NCBI RefSeq assembly: GCF_026343295.1
Contig: NZ_JAPELY010000002.1
Location: 1,426,001 to 1,490,000 of the forward strand
Length of the DNA stretch: 64,000 nt
Reading direction: 5' to 3'
DNA from: Streptomyces sp. NBC_00083
GTDB lineage: Bacteria; Actinomycetota; Actinomycetes; Streptomycetales; Streptomycetaceae
A model generated the notes under the pieces. The model saw only the letters and a list, made by a program, of their open reading frames with translations, had not been told where the DNA came from and did no database searches. Of this stretch, positions 28,224 through 36,178 are shown in pieces. Every line of letters starts with the position of its first letter. Within the stretch, counting starts at the first letter, position 1. A program made the position numbers and the translations under genes.

Positions 28224-28760
28224 GTGCTGGCCGTGCTGGATGTCGCTGTCGTCGGGGGAGGTCCCGGAGGACTGTTCCTCGCCAGGCTCCTGATGCTGCG
28301 GGGAAACCGCCCGCCAGGTCACCGTCCACGAGCGCAACGCCCCGGACGCCACCTTCGGGTTCGGGGTGGTCTTCTCCGACCGCACGATGTCCGCCTTCGA
28401 GCGGGCCGACCCGGCGACGCACCGCAGGATCGTCGAGGCGAGCGTTGCCTGGACCGACATGGAACTTCGGTACGGAGGGCGGGCGTTGCGCTACGGCGGG
28501 TACGGCTTCACCGCCGTAGCGCGCAAGACCCTGCTCGCCGTCCTCCAGGAACAGGCCGCCGAGGCCGGCGTACGGCTCCGCTTCGAGGACCCGGCCGACG
28601 CGGCGGAACTCGCGGGCGGCCACGACCTGGTGGTGGCGGCCGACGGCGTCAACTCGGCTACCCACAGCGCCCTTTCGGACCGCTTCGGACCCGGGTCCGG
28701 CTCGGCGCGGGCAAGTAGGCCTGGTTCGGCACCCGCGTGCCGTTCGAGGTGGTGACCTAA
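28224..28760 (+). pseudogene. Decayed FAD monooxygenase (anthraniloyl-CoA monooxygenase-like N-terminus)
   Basis: Starts well at GTG 28224 with a GGGAAGAAG site and the FAD-binding GGGPGGLFLARLL, then an extra G in the GGGG run at 28300-28303 shifts the frame. The next frame continues with VTVHERNAPDATFGFGVVFSD, YGFTAVARKTLLAVLQEQA and DLVVAADGVNSATHSAL, all hallmarks of the salicylyl/anthraniloyl-CoA hydroxylase group. A second shift near 28690 returns to the first frame, which then has TAG at 28716 between GAGK and AWFGTRVPFEVVT, and TAA at 28758. The protein should be far longer. With two shifts, two stops and a missing end it is a true relic, not a sequencing slip. Confidence 0.85.
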
Positions 28761-29203
28761 GAACTGCACACCTCCATCATCGAGGTCAGCGACACCTACG
28801 CCCAGGAACGCATCCGGATTGTTCACTGCTCCAAAGTCCTTGGAAGACAAGTGAGTTCCCACTATGGGCACGAGTGTGAGCATGCGTGCCGTCGTACGTA
28901 TTGAGCGGGGACGAGGCCGGTCCGAACAGCTCACCGCGATCACCGCGGTGCTGCGCGCCCGAGCCGGGGCCCAGCCCTCCGCGACCCAGCCCAATGGGGG
29001 CCTCCGGGCGCGGCCGTTCCACTGCCGGTCGGCGCCGTCTGGAGCGTGCCGCCGGTTTCCGGGCACCGAATTCCTGGAAAGGGTGAACGGAAACTCTGCA
29101 CGCTTGACCAATTTGTATGACCAGCACCTTTGGGCTGTGGATAAGGTTTTCCACAGGGGTGGTGGCGAAGAAAGAATCGCGAAACCCTCGGGGCATGCGA
29201 GAC
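28761..29203. other. Region between relic gene and DUF4192 gene
   Basis: No supported gene. A short stretch after the relic (reading ELHTSIIEVSDTYAQERI) may be more gene debris. TTGACC at about 29104 is a possible -35. Two DnaA boxes follow at 29136-29155. Base composition is less GC-rich than the surroundings. Confidence 0.5.
29136..29155. promoter_or_regulatory. Two inverted DnaA boxes
   Basis: TGTGGATAA (29136-29144) is the exact reverse complement of the classical DnaA box TTATCCACA, and two bases later TTTTCCACA (29147-29155) is a second box in the opposite orientation with one change. They lie about 50-70 bases before the start of the DUF4192 gene. Two boxes are too few for an origin; control of the gene or DnaA titration is possible. 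Confidence 0.6.
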
Positions 29204-30883
29204 ATGAACGAGCACCACGATTCCGGATCCCACGAGCCCCGTCCCCACGAGTCCCTTCCCCATGAGCCCCGTCCGCACGAGTCCCGTCCCCGTGAGTCCC
29301 GGGCCCACGCGTCTGAATCCCCTGAGTCCGGAGGCAATGGATCCGAGTCCCCTGAATCTCGATCCGCCGAATCCCGAACCCGCGAATCAGGGACCCAGGA
29401 GCCCCGGCCGCGCGAATCCCGATCCCGTGATTCTCGGCCGCGCGAATCCCGATCCCGTGATTCCCGGCCGCGCGAATCCCGTTCCCATGAATCCTCCTCC
29501 CGCGATTCCGGTGCCCGCGGCCCGTCGGGCGAGCCGCGGATCACCTTGCGGGGGCCGGCTGAACTGGCCGACGCCCTGCCGTACTTGCTGGGCTTCCATC
29601 CGACCGACTCGGCCGTTCTGGTGGCGCTGCACGGCGAGAGCGGGAGATTCGGCGGCCGGGTCAGGGTCGGGCTGCCCGCCTCGCCGCAGGAATGGCCCGA
29701 CATCGCCGACCAGCTCGCCGAGTGCCTGGTCACAGGGAGCGAGCGGCGGGGGACCCGGCCGGACGGCATCGTCGTCTTCCTCTGCCAGGACCCGTCGCGC
29801 GACGGGAGCGCGCACGAAGTGATGGAGCGGCTGCGGCCGTTGGCCCAGCGGCTGCGCATCGCCTGCGGCAGCCTCGACGTTCCCGTGCTCGAAGCGCTGT
29901 GCATCTCCGACGGCCGCTACTGGTCCTACTGCTGCCCGGACACGCGTTGCTGCCCGCCGGAGGGCAACGTGATGGCGCTGCCCGGCACGTCGGTGATGGC
30001 GGCCGCCGCCACCTACGCGGGCATTCAGGTGCGGGGCTCCTTGCGGGAGATGGAGGAGCGGTTCGCGCCGTGGCGGTCGACGGCCGCCGAGGACCAGGAA
30101 CGGGCGCTGGACGCGGCGGCGGCGGAGATGTTCCCCCGCATCCTCAGTGACGGCGACCGGCGTGGTGTGGCCGACGAGACGCTCGACCTGGCGGCCCGGC
30201 TCATGCGGCGCATCGCGCAGGCGCCCGCGCCGCCGCGCGGCGCGGACACCCGGCTCGCGGAAGGCCGGGGTGCCCCCGCCGGCACACTGCTCCTCGGCGG
30301 CAACGCGGTCGACGACCTGGACGACGGGCTGATCGCACACGACGAGGCGGCGGCCGTGATCCTCGGCCTCCAGGACCGCACGACCCGGGACTGGGCCGCC
30401 GAATGGATGGAGGGCGCGGAAGCCCAGCTCGCCCTGCGCCTGTGGCGTGCGCTGGCGCGCCGCTGCGTCGGCCCGTACCGGGGCCATGCGGCCCCGCTGC
30501 TCACCCTGGCGGGCTGGGTCTCCTGGTCCACCGGCGACGATCCGCACGCCCGGGTGGCCTTCGGCCTCGCCCTGCGCGTCGACCCCGAGTACCGCTTCGC
30601 CTACCTGCTCCACCAGGCCTGCAACCAGGGGCTTGACCCCGAGGAACTCCGGATCTGCCTGCGGGAGGAACGCGCGGCACGGTCGGCGGGCTCCGACGCG
30701 GCGGGGGGCGGGTCCACGCCGGGGGACGGGGCGCGCCGCACGTCGCGGCGGACCTCGGGGAAGGGCACGGGCGGCGCGCGTCCGCCCGGCAGCGCGGGCC
30801 GCCCGCCGGCCGGCCCCACACAGCAGAAACCCCGCACCCGGGTGCGCCGCCGGGCGGGCGAGAGGGCGAAGGAGGAGGGGTGA
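29204..30883 (+). CDS. DUF4192-domain protein with repetitive charged N-terminus
   Basis: 559 residues from ATG 29204 (MNEHHDSG); ATG 29195 is also in frame and neither has a good ribosome site. Residues about 5-105 are His/Glu/Ser/Arg/Pro repeats, then the DUF4192 domain begins (ITLRGPAELADALPYLLGFHPTDSAVLVALHG, GIVVFLCQDPS, EALCISDGRYWSYCCPDTRCCPPEGN, RLWRALARRCVGPYRGHAAPLLTLAGWVSW, GDDPHARVAFGLALRVDPEY). The family is common in actinobacteria and has no known function. The conserved CCPDTRCCPPEG cysteines suggest metal binding or a disulfide. A basic Arg/Pro-rich tail closes it. Confidence 0.85.
   Translation: MNEHHDSGSHEPRPHESLPHEPRPHESRPRESRAHASESPESGGNGSESPESRSAESRTRESGTQEPRPRESRSRDSRPRESRSRDSRPRESRSHESSSRDSGARGPSGEPRITLRGPAELADALPYLLGFHPTDSAVLVALHGESGRFGGRVRVGLPASPQEWPDIADQLAECLVTGSERRGTRPDGIVVFLCQDPSRDGSAHEVMERLRPLAQRLRIACGSLDVPVLEALCISDGRYWSYCCPDTRCCPPEGNVMALPGTSVMAAAATYAGIQVRGSLREMEERFAPWRSTAAEDQERALDAAAAEMFPRILSDGDRRGVADETLDLAARLMRRIAQAPAPPRGADTRLAEGRGAPAGTLLLGGNAVDDLDDGLIAHDEAAAVILGLQDRTTRDWAAEWMEGAEAQLALRLWRALARRCVGPYRGHAAPLLTLAGWVSWSTGDDPHARVAFGLALRVDPEYRFAYLLHQACNQGLDPEELRICLREERAARSAGSDAAGGGSTPGDGARRTSRRTSGKGTGGARPPGSAGRPPAGPTQQKPRTRVRRRAGERAKEEG
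29217..29510 (+). repeat. Coding repeats of 15 and 30 bp in the DUF4192 gene
   Basis: The first part is built of roughly 15-bp units encoding HE(S/P)RP pentapeptides. The second part is a 30-bp unit repeated at 29411-29440 and 29441-29470 with one difference, and in weaker form at 29471-29500, encoding RESRSRDSRP. The repeats stay in frame, so copy number can vary without breaking the gene. Confidence 0.85.
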
Positions 30884-31088
30884 GCGGCGCCGGAGCCGGG
30901 CGACCGGCATGCGGCCGGGGGCGAGAGGGAGGGGCCGGGCGGCACGCGGGGGGTGTTGGTCCGTGACCCGGTCGCATCCCGCGGCGTTCACCTGGGTGGC
31001 GAGCGCGGCACCGGGCGCCGCGTCCCACGGGCGGCAGCATCAGCCCGGCCCACAGCCGTCGTCGTCCGGAACGCGCAGAAGGGTTCGC

Positions 31089-33119
31089 ATGGTGTCCACC
31101 GCACCTCCCCGCGCCGGCACCGGGGGCACGCCGGGCCCGGGATCGCCGCGGGCTCCCGGGCCTCCGCCCGGCGAGCTCCCGGCCGTGCACGCGGCCGTGA
31201 TCTGCGTGGCGCTGCCCGGCCTCGTGATCTCGCCCGAGCACGGCCAGCTGACCGGGCGCGGCCTGGAAGGCTTCTACCAGCACGGCCGACGGCTGCTCTC
31301 CCGCTGCCAGTTGAGGGTGGCCGGGCGGGACCCGATCGCCGTGCAGGGCAGGTCGATATCGTCTGACCGCGCCCGGTTCGTCGCCGTGGTGCGCACCGCG
31401 GCGGACGCCGGGCCCGACCCCGAGCTCTCCGTCGAGCGGCTGCGCCACGCGGACGGCACCGAACGGATCACCCTGACCAGCTCCGCGGGCCGGCCCGTGC
31501 GGTTCCCGGTGGAGATCGCGCTCGGCACCGACCTGGCGGAGCTGGGCAGGGTGGCGGCGGGGCGCGCCGGGCCCGAACTGGCCGCCAGCGTGCACGACTC
31601 GGGGATGCGCTGGACCTCCGGGAACGCCTACTGCGCGGTGACGGCCCAGCCGCCGCCGACGGACGCGCTCGCCTCCGCGGGGGTGCTGCGCTGGGCGGTG
31701 GAGCTGCCCCCGGGAGGGTCGTACACGATCCACCTGTCCGTCAGGTCGGGCCGGCCCGTGCGACCGCCTGGCCGGGCCGCGAGCCCGCTGCCCTCGGTCC
31801 AGGAGGTCAGGGCCGAGGGGGACGACCCGAGGGTGGCGGCGCTGTGGCAGCGCAGCATCGACGATCTGCGGGCCCTGCTGGTCCGCGACCCCGCGAGCCC
31901 CGCCGATCTGTACGCGGCGGGCGGCGTCCCCTGGCGGTGCGGCGCGGCGCCCGCCGAGTCGCTCTGGGCGGCGCGGATGGCGCTGCCCCTGTCCACCCGC
32001 CTCGCCGCGGCCACCCTGCGCACGCTGGCGAGGACCCAACTCGGCGGATCGGGCGCGGAGTCGGGGCGCATCCCGGGCCCGCTGCGGGATGCGGGGCCCT
32101 TCCTCCCGCCGGGCTGCACGGGGGTGGAGGCCACGTTGGCCTTTCCCGTCGTGCTCGCCGAGGCGCGGCGCTGGGGCCTGGCCGAGCCGGAGGTGGCCGC
32201 GTTGCTGCCCGCGGCCGAGCGCTGTCTGCACTGGCTCGGTGCGGCGCTGGGCGACGAGGGGTACCTCGCCGAGCAGGGCCCCGGCGCCGGGTTCGTGAGG
32301 GCCGAGACCCAGGCCCACGCGCACCGGGCCGCGCTGCTCGGCGCGGAGCTGCTGCGGGAGTGCGGGCGGCCCGGAGCGGATGACTGGGCCGCGCGTGCCG
32401 AGACGCTGAGGAACCGGTTCCGGGCGGAGTTCTGGGTCGACGACATCGGCGGCGGCCGGCCCGCGGCGGCCCGCACCGCCGACGGCCGCCCGGTGCCGCT
32501 GCTCGGCGCGGGCGCCGCCCACCTCCTCGACACGGGTCTGCTCGGCGGAGGGCGTCTCGCACCCGGGCTGCTGGACAAGGTGCAGACGGAGCAGCTGGCC
32601 CGGCTGCTCGGCGGCCCGGCGATGGATTCCGGCTGGGGGCTGCGCGGACTCGCGGTCAAGGAGCCCGGATACAACCCGTTCGGGCACCGGGCGGGTGCGG
32701 TCCGGGTGCACGAGAGCGCCGTCGCCGTCGCGGGCCTCGCCGGCGCCGGCCACGAGAAGGAGGCCGTCGCCCTGCTGCGGGGGGTCCTGGCCGCCGCGGA
32801 GGCGTTCGGCCACCGGCTGCCCGAGATGTACGCGGGGGAGCAGCGCACCGCGGACGGTGTGCCCGTGCCGCACCCGGCGGCCTGCCGCCCCGCCGCGGTG
32901 GCGGCGGGCGCCGGGATCCAGCTGCTCGCCACCCTGGCCGGGGTCCGCCCGGACGCCCCGGCCGGCTCGGTCGCCCTGCATCCGCTGCGGTCCGCCCCGC
33001 TCGGCGCGGTCCGGCTCGCCGGTCTGAGCGTGGCCGGGGAGCCGTTCACGGTACGGGTCAGCAGGCTCGGGGTCGGCATGGTCGAGCAGGCCGCCGAGCG
33101 GCTCCAGTTGGGAGGCTGA
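31089..33119 (+). CDS. Glycogen-debranching-enzyme-like (amylo-alpha-1,6-glucosidase family) protein
   Basis: 676 residues. Start ATG 31089 has AAGGG upstream. The N-terminal part (VICVALPGLVISPEHGQLTGRGLEGFYQHGRRLLSRCQLRVAG) is the glycogen debranching N-terminal domain. The C-terminal part is an alpha/alpha-barrel-like region (PLSTRLAAATLRTLARTQ, LAFPVVLAEARRWGL, MDSGWGLRGLAVKEPGYNPFGHRAGAVRVHESAVAV). The likely activity is on alpha-glucan or trehalose-type substrates, but the catalytic acids cannot be fixed by eye. It ends one base before the NUDIX gene frame but that gene has its own promoter. No GlgX- or TreY-type partners are near. Confidence 0.8.
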   Translation: MVSTAPPRAGTGGTPGPGSPRAPGPPPGELPAVHAAVICVALPGLVISPEHGQLTGRGLEGFYQHGRRLLSRCQLRVAGRDPIAVQGRSISSDRARFVAVVRTAADAGPDPELSVERLRHADGTERITLTSSAGRPVRFPVEIALGTDLAELGRVAAGRAGPELAASVHDSGMRWTSGNAYCAVTAQPPPTDALASAGVLRWAVELPPGGSYTIHLSVRSGRPVRPPGRAASPLPSVQEVRAEGDDPRVAALWQRSIDDLRALLVRDPASPADLYAAGGVPWRCGAAPAESLWAARMALPLSTRLAAATLRTLARTQLGGSGAESGRIPGPLRDAGPFLPPGCTGVEATLAFPVVLAEARRWGLAEPEVAALLPAAERCLHWLGAALGDEGYLAEQGPGAGFVRAETQAHAHRAALLGAELLRECGRPGADDWAARAETLRNRFRAEFWVDDIGGGRPAAARTADGRPVPLLGAGAAHLLDTGLLGGGRLAPGLLDKVQTEQLARLLGGPAMDSGWGLRGLAVKEPGYNPFGHRAGAVRVHESAVAVAGLAGAGHEKEAVALLRGVLAAAEAFGHRLPEMYAGEQRTADGVPVPHPAACRPAAVAAGAGIQLLATLAGVRPDAPAGSVALHPLRSAPLGAVRLAGLSVAGEPFTVRVSRLGVGMVEQAAERLQLGG

Positions 33120-33186
33120 GCGTGGTGAGCACCCCGGCGGGCGCCCCGGGAGAAGTCGGCGCGGAGGGTGTCGAAGGGAGTGTTTA

Positions 33187-33208
33187 TCGTCAGGCAGACG
33201 ACTATGAT
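33187..33208 (+). promoter_or_regulatory. Promoter and candidate NrtR operator
   Basis: Inverted repeat TCGTC-AGGCA-GACGA (33187-33201) directly upstream of TATGAT (33203-33208), a near-perfect -10. The -10 ends six bases before the ATG at 33215, so transcription should begin at or next to the start codon. The repeat lies between -10 and -35 and fits self-repression by the encoded NUDIX regulator. Confidence 0.65.
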
Positions 33209-33214
33209 CGCCGC

Positions 33215-33979
33215 ATGTCGCCCTACGACCCGTCGGCCTTTCCGCCCTTCGCCGTGACCGTCGACCTGGTCGTGCTGACCGTGCGCCGCCACGCGCTCTG
33301 CGCGCTCGTGGTGCGCCGCGGAGAGCCACCCTTCCAGGGGCGCTGGGCGCTGCCCGGCGGATTCGTCCGCGACGACGAGGACCTCGCCACCGCGGCGGCG
33401 CGCGAGCTGGGCGAGGAGACCGGGCTCTGCGCCTCCGACCCCTCGGCTCCGGCGCTCGCCAACGGCGCCCACCTCGAACAGCTCGCCACCTACGGGGACC
33501 CCCGGCGCGACCCGCGGATGCGGGTGGTCAGCGTGGCGCACCTCGCCCTCGCGCCCGACCTGCCGGCGCCGCGCGCGGGAGGCGACGCGCACAGTGCGCG
33601 CTGGGCACCCGTCGAGGACCTGCTGGGTCAGGACGGCGGCTTCGGCCGCGACGGCGAACAGCCCGCGCCGCTCGCCTTCGACCACGCCCGGATCCTCTCG
33701 GACGGTGTGGAACGAGCCCGCTCCAAGATCGAGTACTCGTCGCTCGCCACGGCCTTCTGTCCGGCCGAGTTCACCGTCGGAGAGCTGCGCCGCGTGTACG
33801 AGGCGGTGTGGGGCGTCGCCCTCGACCCGCGCAACTTCCACCGCAAGGTGACCGGTACCCCCGGCTTCCTGGTGCCGTCCGGCGGCACCACGACCCGCCA
33901 GGGCGGCCGCCCCGCCCAACTCTTCCGCGCGGGCGGCGCCACCCTCCTCAACCCGCCCATGCTGCGCCCCGAGGTCTGA
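33215..33979 (+). CDS. NrtR-type NUDIX transcriptional regulator
   Basis: 254 residues: an N-terminal NUDIX domain with the complete box GGFVRDDEDLATAAARELGEETGL and a C-terminal winged helix (YSSLATAFCPAEFTVGELRRVYEAVW, NFHRKV...GFLVPSGGTTTRQGGRPAQLFR), the NrtR layout. Such proteins bind ADP-ribose or related NAD metabolites and repress NAD-cofactor genes. I chose ATG 33215 because a -10 ends just before it, so the mRNA should be leaderless; the GTG at 33122 would put the promoter inside the gene. The intact NUDIX box means it may also hydrolyse a substrate. The genes it controls, besides itself, are not evident here. Confidence 0.87.
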   Translation: MSPYDPSAFPPFAVTVDLVVLTVRRHALCALVVRRGEPPFQGRWALPGGFVRDDEDLATAAARELGEETGLCASDPSAPALANGAHLEQLATYGDPRRDPRMRVVSVAHLALAPDLPAPRAGGDAHSARWAPVEDLLGQDGGFGRDGEQPAPLAFDHARILSDGVERARSKIEYSSLATAFCPAEFTVGELRRVYEAVWGVALDPRNFHRKVTGTPGFLVPSGGTTTRQGGRPAQLFRAGGATLLNPPMLRPEV

Positions 33980-34293
33980 CCCGCCCGCGCCGGACGCTCC
34001 GCTCGCGCCGCCCGCGCCGCCGGCCCCGCCCGAACCGGGGGCGTCGCCCGCAGACCCGCACCGTCCGCGCCGAACCGGCCGCGCGGCCCGGACGCGTCAC
34101 CCGGTCCGTACGGCCAGGGTGGGGGGACCGAAGGGAGGCCGTCGGGGCCCGGCTCCGGGCGAAGTCGCGTCCAAAGGCCTGACATTCGGGATCGCGTCAC
34201 CTCAACCCTGCGCCAAAAGTCCGAAATGTCGCGTTATCTTGCTGGGGTACCCGCCCAGTCGGCCGAGCGGTCTCACCTACCGCGAGAGAAGCG
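33980..34293. other. 314-base intergenic region before the ABC gene
   Basis: The first 150 bases are low-complexity GC-rich sequence without a gene. From about 34160 the composition is more mixed, and TATCTT at 34235-34240 could be a -10 for the ABC gene, with no clear -35. No terminator was found. Confidence 0.4.
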
Positions 34294-36018
34294 ATGCTCC
34301 AGGCAATCGGACTCACCAGCGCCCCCCGCCCCGACCTCCCGCCCGCCGTGGACGACCTCACCTTCGAGGCGAGACCCGGGCAGCTCACGGCCCTCCTGGG
34401 CGCGCCGGGTTCGGGCCGGACCACCGCCCTGCGCCTGATGCTCGAACTCGAACCCGGCCGGGGCGTCACGTACTTCAGGGGCCGCCCGCTGCACGCGATC
34501 GCCCACCCCGCCCGCGAGGTCGGCACCCTTCTCGGTGACGTGCCCGGCCACCCGGCCCGCACCGTGCGGGGCCAGCTCAAGCTCATGTGCACCGTCGCCG
34601 GCGTACCGGTGTCGCGTGCCGAGGAGATGCTGGAGGTCGTCGGGCTCGCCGGCCTCGCCGACCAGCGCCTCGGCACCCTCTCGCTCGGCATGGACCGCCG
34701 CCTCGGCCTCGCCTCCGCGCTGCTCGGCGACCCGCACACCCTCCTCCTCGACGAACCCGCGGAAGGCCTCTCCCCCCGCGAGAACGCCTGGCTCCACGGG
34801 CTGCTGCGCGGTCACGCCGAGCATGGCGGAACCGTCCTGTGCACCTTCGCCGACCCCAAGGAGGCCGCCCGCGTGGCGGACCGCGTCGTCACCATCGACG
34901 GCGGCCGGCTCGTCGCCGACCAGGACGCCACCGCGTTCGCCCGCACCCGGCTGCGGCCGCGCGTCGCCGTCGCCACCCCGCACGCCGCCCGCCTGGGCGC
35001 GCTGGTCAGCCGCGAGGCGCGCGCCGCGCAGCGCTCCGTCGAAGTCGTCGCCGAGGACGGCAACCACCTGTCCGTGTACGGCAGCAGTACCGCGGAGGTG
35101 GGGGAGACGGCCTTCCGCAACGGCGTGCTGCTGCACCGCCTCGCCGACGAGGTCGGAGACGCCGGCCCCGGCGTCCACGCCCCACCCCGGGAACGCCCCG
35201 GCCCGCCCCGGAGTTCCCACCCGCTGCCCATCACGCGCGCGCCCGCCCGCACCCCGCTGCGGCCCCTGCGCTACGAACTGCGCAGGCTCCTCGGCGTACG
35301 GACAACCTTCCTGCTGACAGCGGGCGTTCTGGCCCTGTCGGCGATGCTCGCCGTGCTGCTCGCACGGGCCGGGCACGCCCCGCCGTCACGGCTGCTCGCC
35401 GCCTGGCCGGGGCTGCTGCCGCTGCCGCCCGCGGCGCTCGCAGCCGGCCTGTTCGGGGCGCTCTCCTTCGGCGACGAGTACCGCTACCCGGTGCTCGCCG
35501 CCGACCGCGGCACCCTTGCGCGCAGGGTCGGACTGCTCCTCGCCAAACTCTTCGTGACCGCGGCGGCGGCCCTGGCCATCGGCGCCCTCGCCGTCGCCGT
35601 GGACTACCAGGCTCTGCGCCTGGTGTACGGAGGGGGAGTGGCGGGGCCGGCGCGGGAGTGGCCCGCCATGGGCGCGAGTTGGGCCGGGCTCACCGTCGGC
35701 TGCGCCTGGGCCGGGCTCCTCGCCGCCGGGATCTTCCGGGCCACCTCCGCCGGCCTCGCGGCCGTGCTCGCCGTGCCCGTGGTCGTCGTACCGCTCCTGC
35801 GCAAGGCCGTCGAAGGGCACTCGGTCCGCTCGGTGGCCGGGCTGCCCGACCGGCTCCGCGACCTGGCGTGGGTGCGCTGGCCGCACGCCCTCGACCACCT
35901 GCTCGTCGCCGGGCTGCATCTGGTCGCCGAACCGGTCGGAGCCGCGCTCACCCTGTCGCTCACCGTGCTGGTCTGCGCCTACCTGCTCACCGGCCTGCGC
36001 GCCAGGGCCCGTTGGTGA
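34294..36018 (+). CDS. ABC transporter, ATP-binding and membrane domains in one chain, degenerate ATP site
   Basis: 574 residues; start ATG 34294 with GAGAGAAG upstream. Residues 1-210 are an ABC ATPase: Walker A is GAPGSGRTT (36-44) with Arg42 in place of the invariant Lys; the signature reads LSLGMDRRL rather than LSGGQ; Walker B is TLLLDEPAEGLSP; and CTFADPKE lacks the switch histidine. Residues about 320-574 hold six hydrophobic segments of an ABC-2-like permease. Half-size NBD-TMD fusions of this type work as dimers. The altered ATP site suggests slow or no hydrolysis, or pairing with another subunit. The substrate is unknown. It is followed by a GntR regulator 160 bases on. Confidence 0.85.
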   Translation: MLQAIGLTSAPRPDLPPAVDDLTFEARPGQLTALLGAPGSGRTTALRLMLELEPGRGVTYFRGRPLHAIAHPAREVGTLLGDVPGHPARTVRGQLKLMCTVAGVPVSRAEEMLEVVGLAGLADQRLGTLSLGMDRRLGLASALLGDPHTLLLDEPAEGLSPRENAWLHGLLRGHAEHGGTVLCTFADPKEAARVADRVVTIDGGRLVADQDATAFARTRLRPRVAVATPHAARLGALVSREARAAQRSVEVVAEDGNHLSVYGSSTAEVGETAFRNGVLLHRLADEVGDAGPGVHAPPRERPGPPRSSHPLPITRAPARTPLRPLRYELRRLLGVRTTFLLTAGVLALSAMLAVLLARAGHAPPSRLLAAWPGLLPLPPAALAAGLFGALSFGDEYRYPVLAADRGTLARRVGLLLAKLFVTAAAALAIGALAVAVDYQALRLVYGGGVAGPAREWPAMGASWAGLTVGCAWAGLLAAGIFRATSAGLAAVLAVPVVVVPLLRKAVEGHSVRSVAGLPDRLRDLAWVRWPHALDHLLVAGLHLVAEPVGAALTLSLTVLVCAYLLTGLRARARW

Positions 36019-36178
36019 CCCACTCACGGGCGGCGCGTGAGGATCTGCCCACAACTCCCAGGGGATTGCCCGCTTCTTTCTGATAAAGCGTCAATTGCGG
36101 GGGTGGCGGTGATCACCCTTTCGTGTGCTTTTCACCAAAGACCTCAAGGGCCACGGGAGTCCCGCCGACAAAGGGTGC

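Noticed and set aside
29136..29155. Replication origin
   Set aside because: Only two DnaA boxes; Streptomyces oriC has many boxes between dnaA and dnaN, which are not here.
28864..29265. 133-codon plus-strand frame before the DUF4192 gene
   Set aside because: It runs through the DnaA boxes and into the repeat region in another frame, with no domain and no ribosome site.
29217..29510. Possible CRISPR-like repeats
   Set aside because: The repeats are contiguous, vary in length and are coding in frame; there are no unique spacers.
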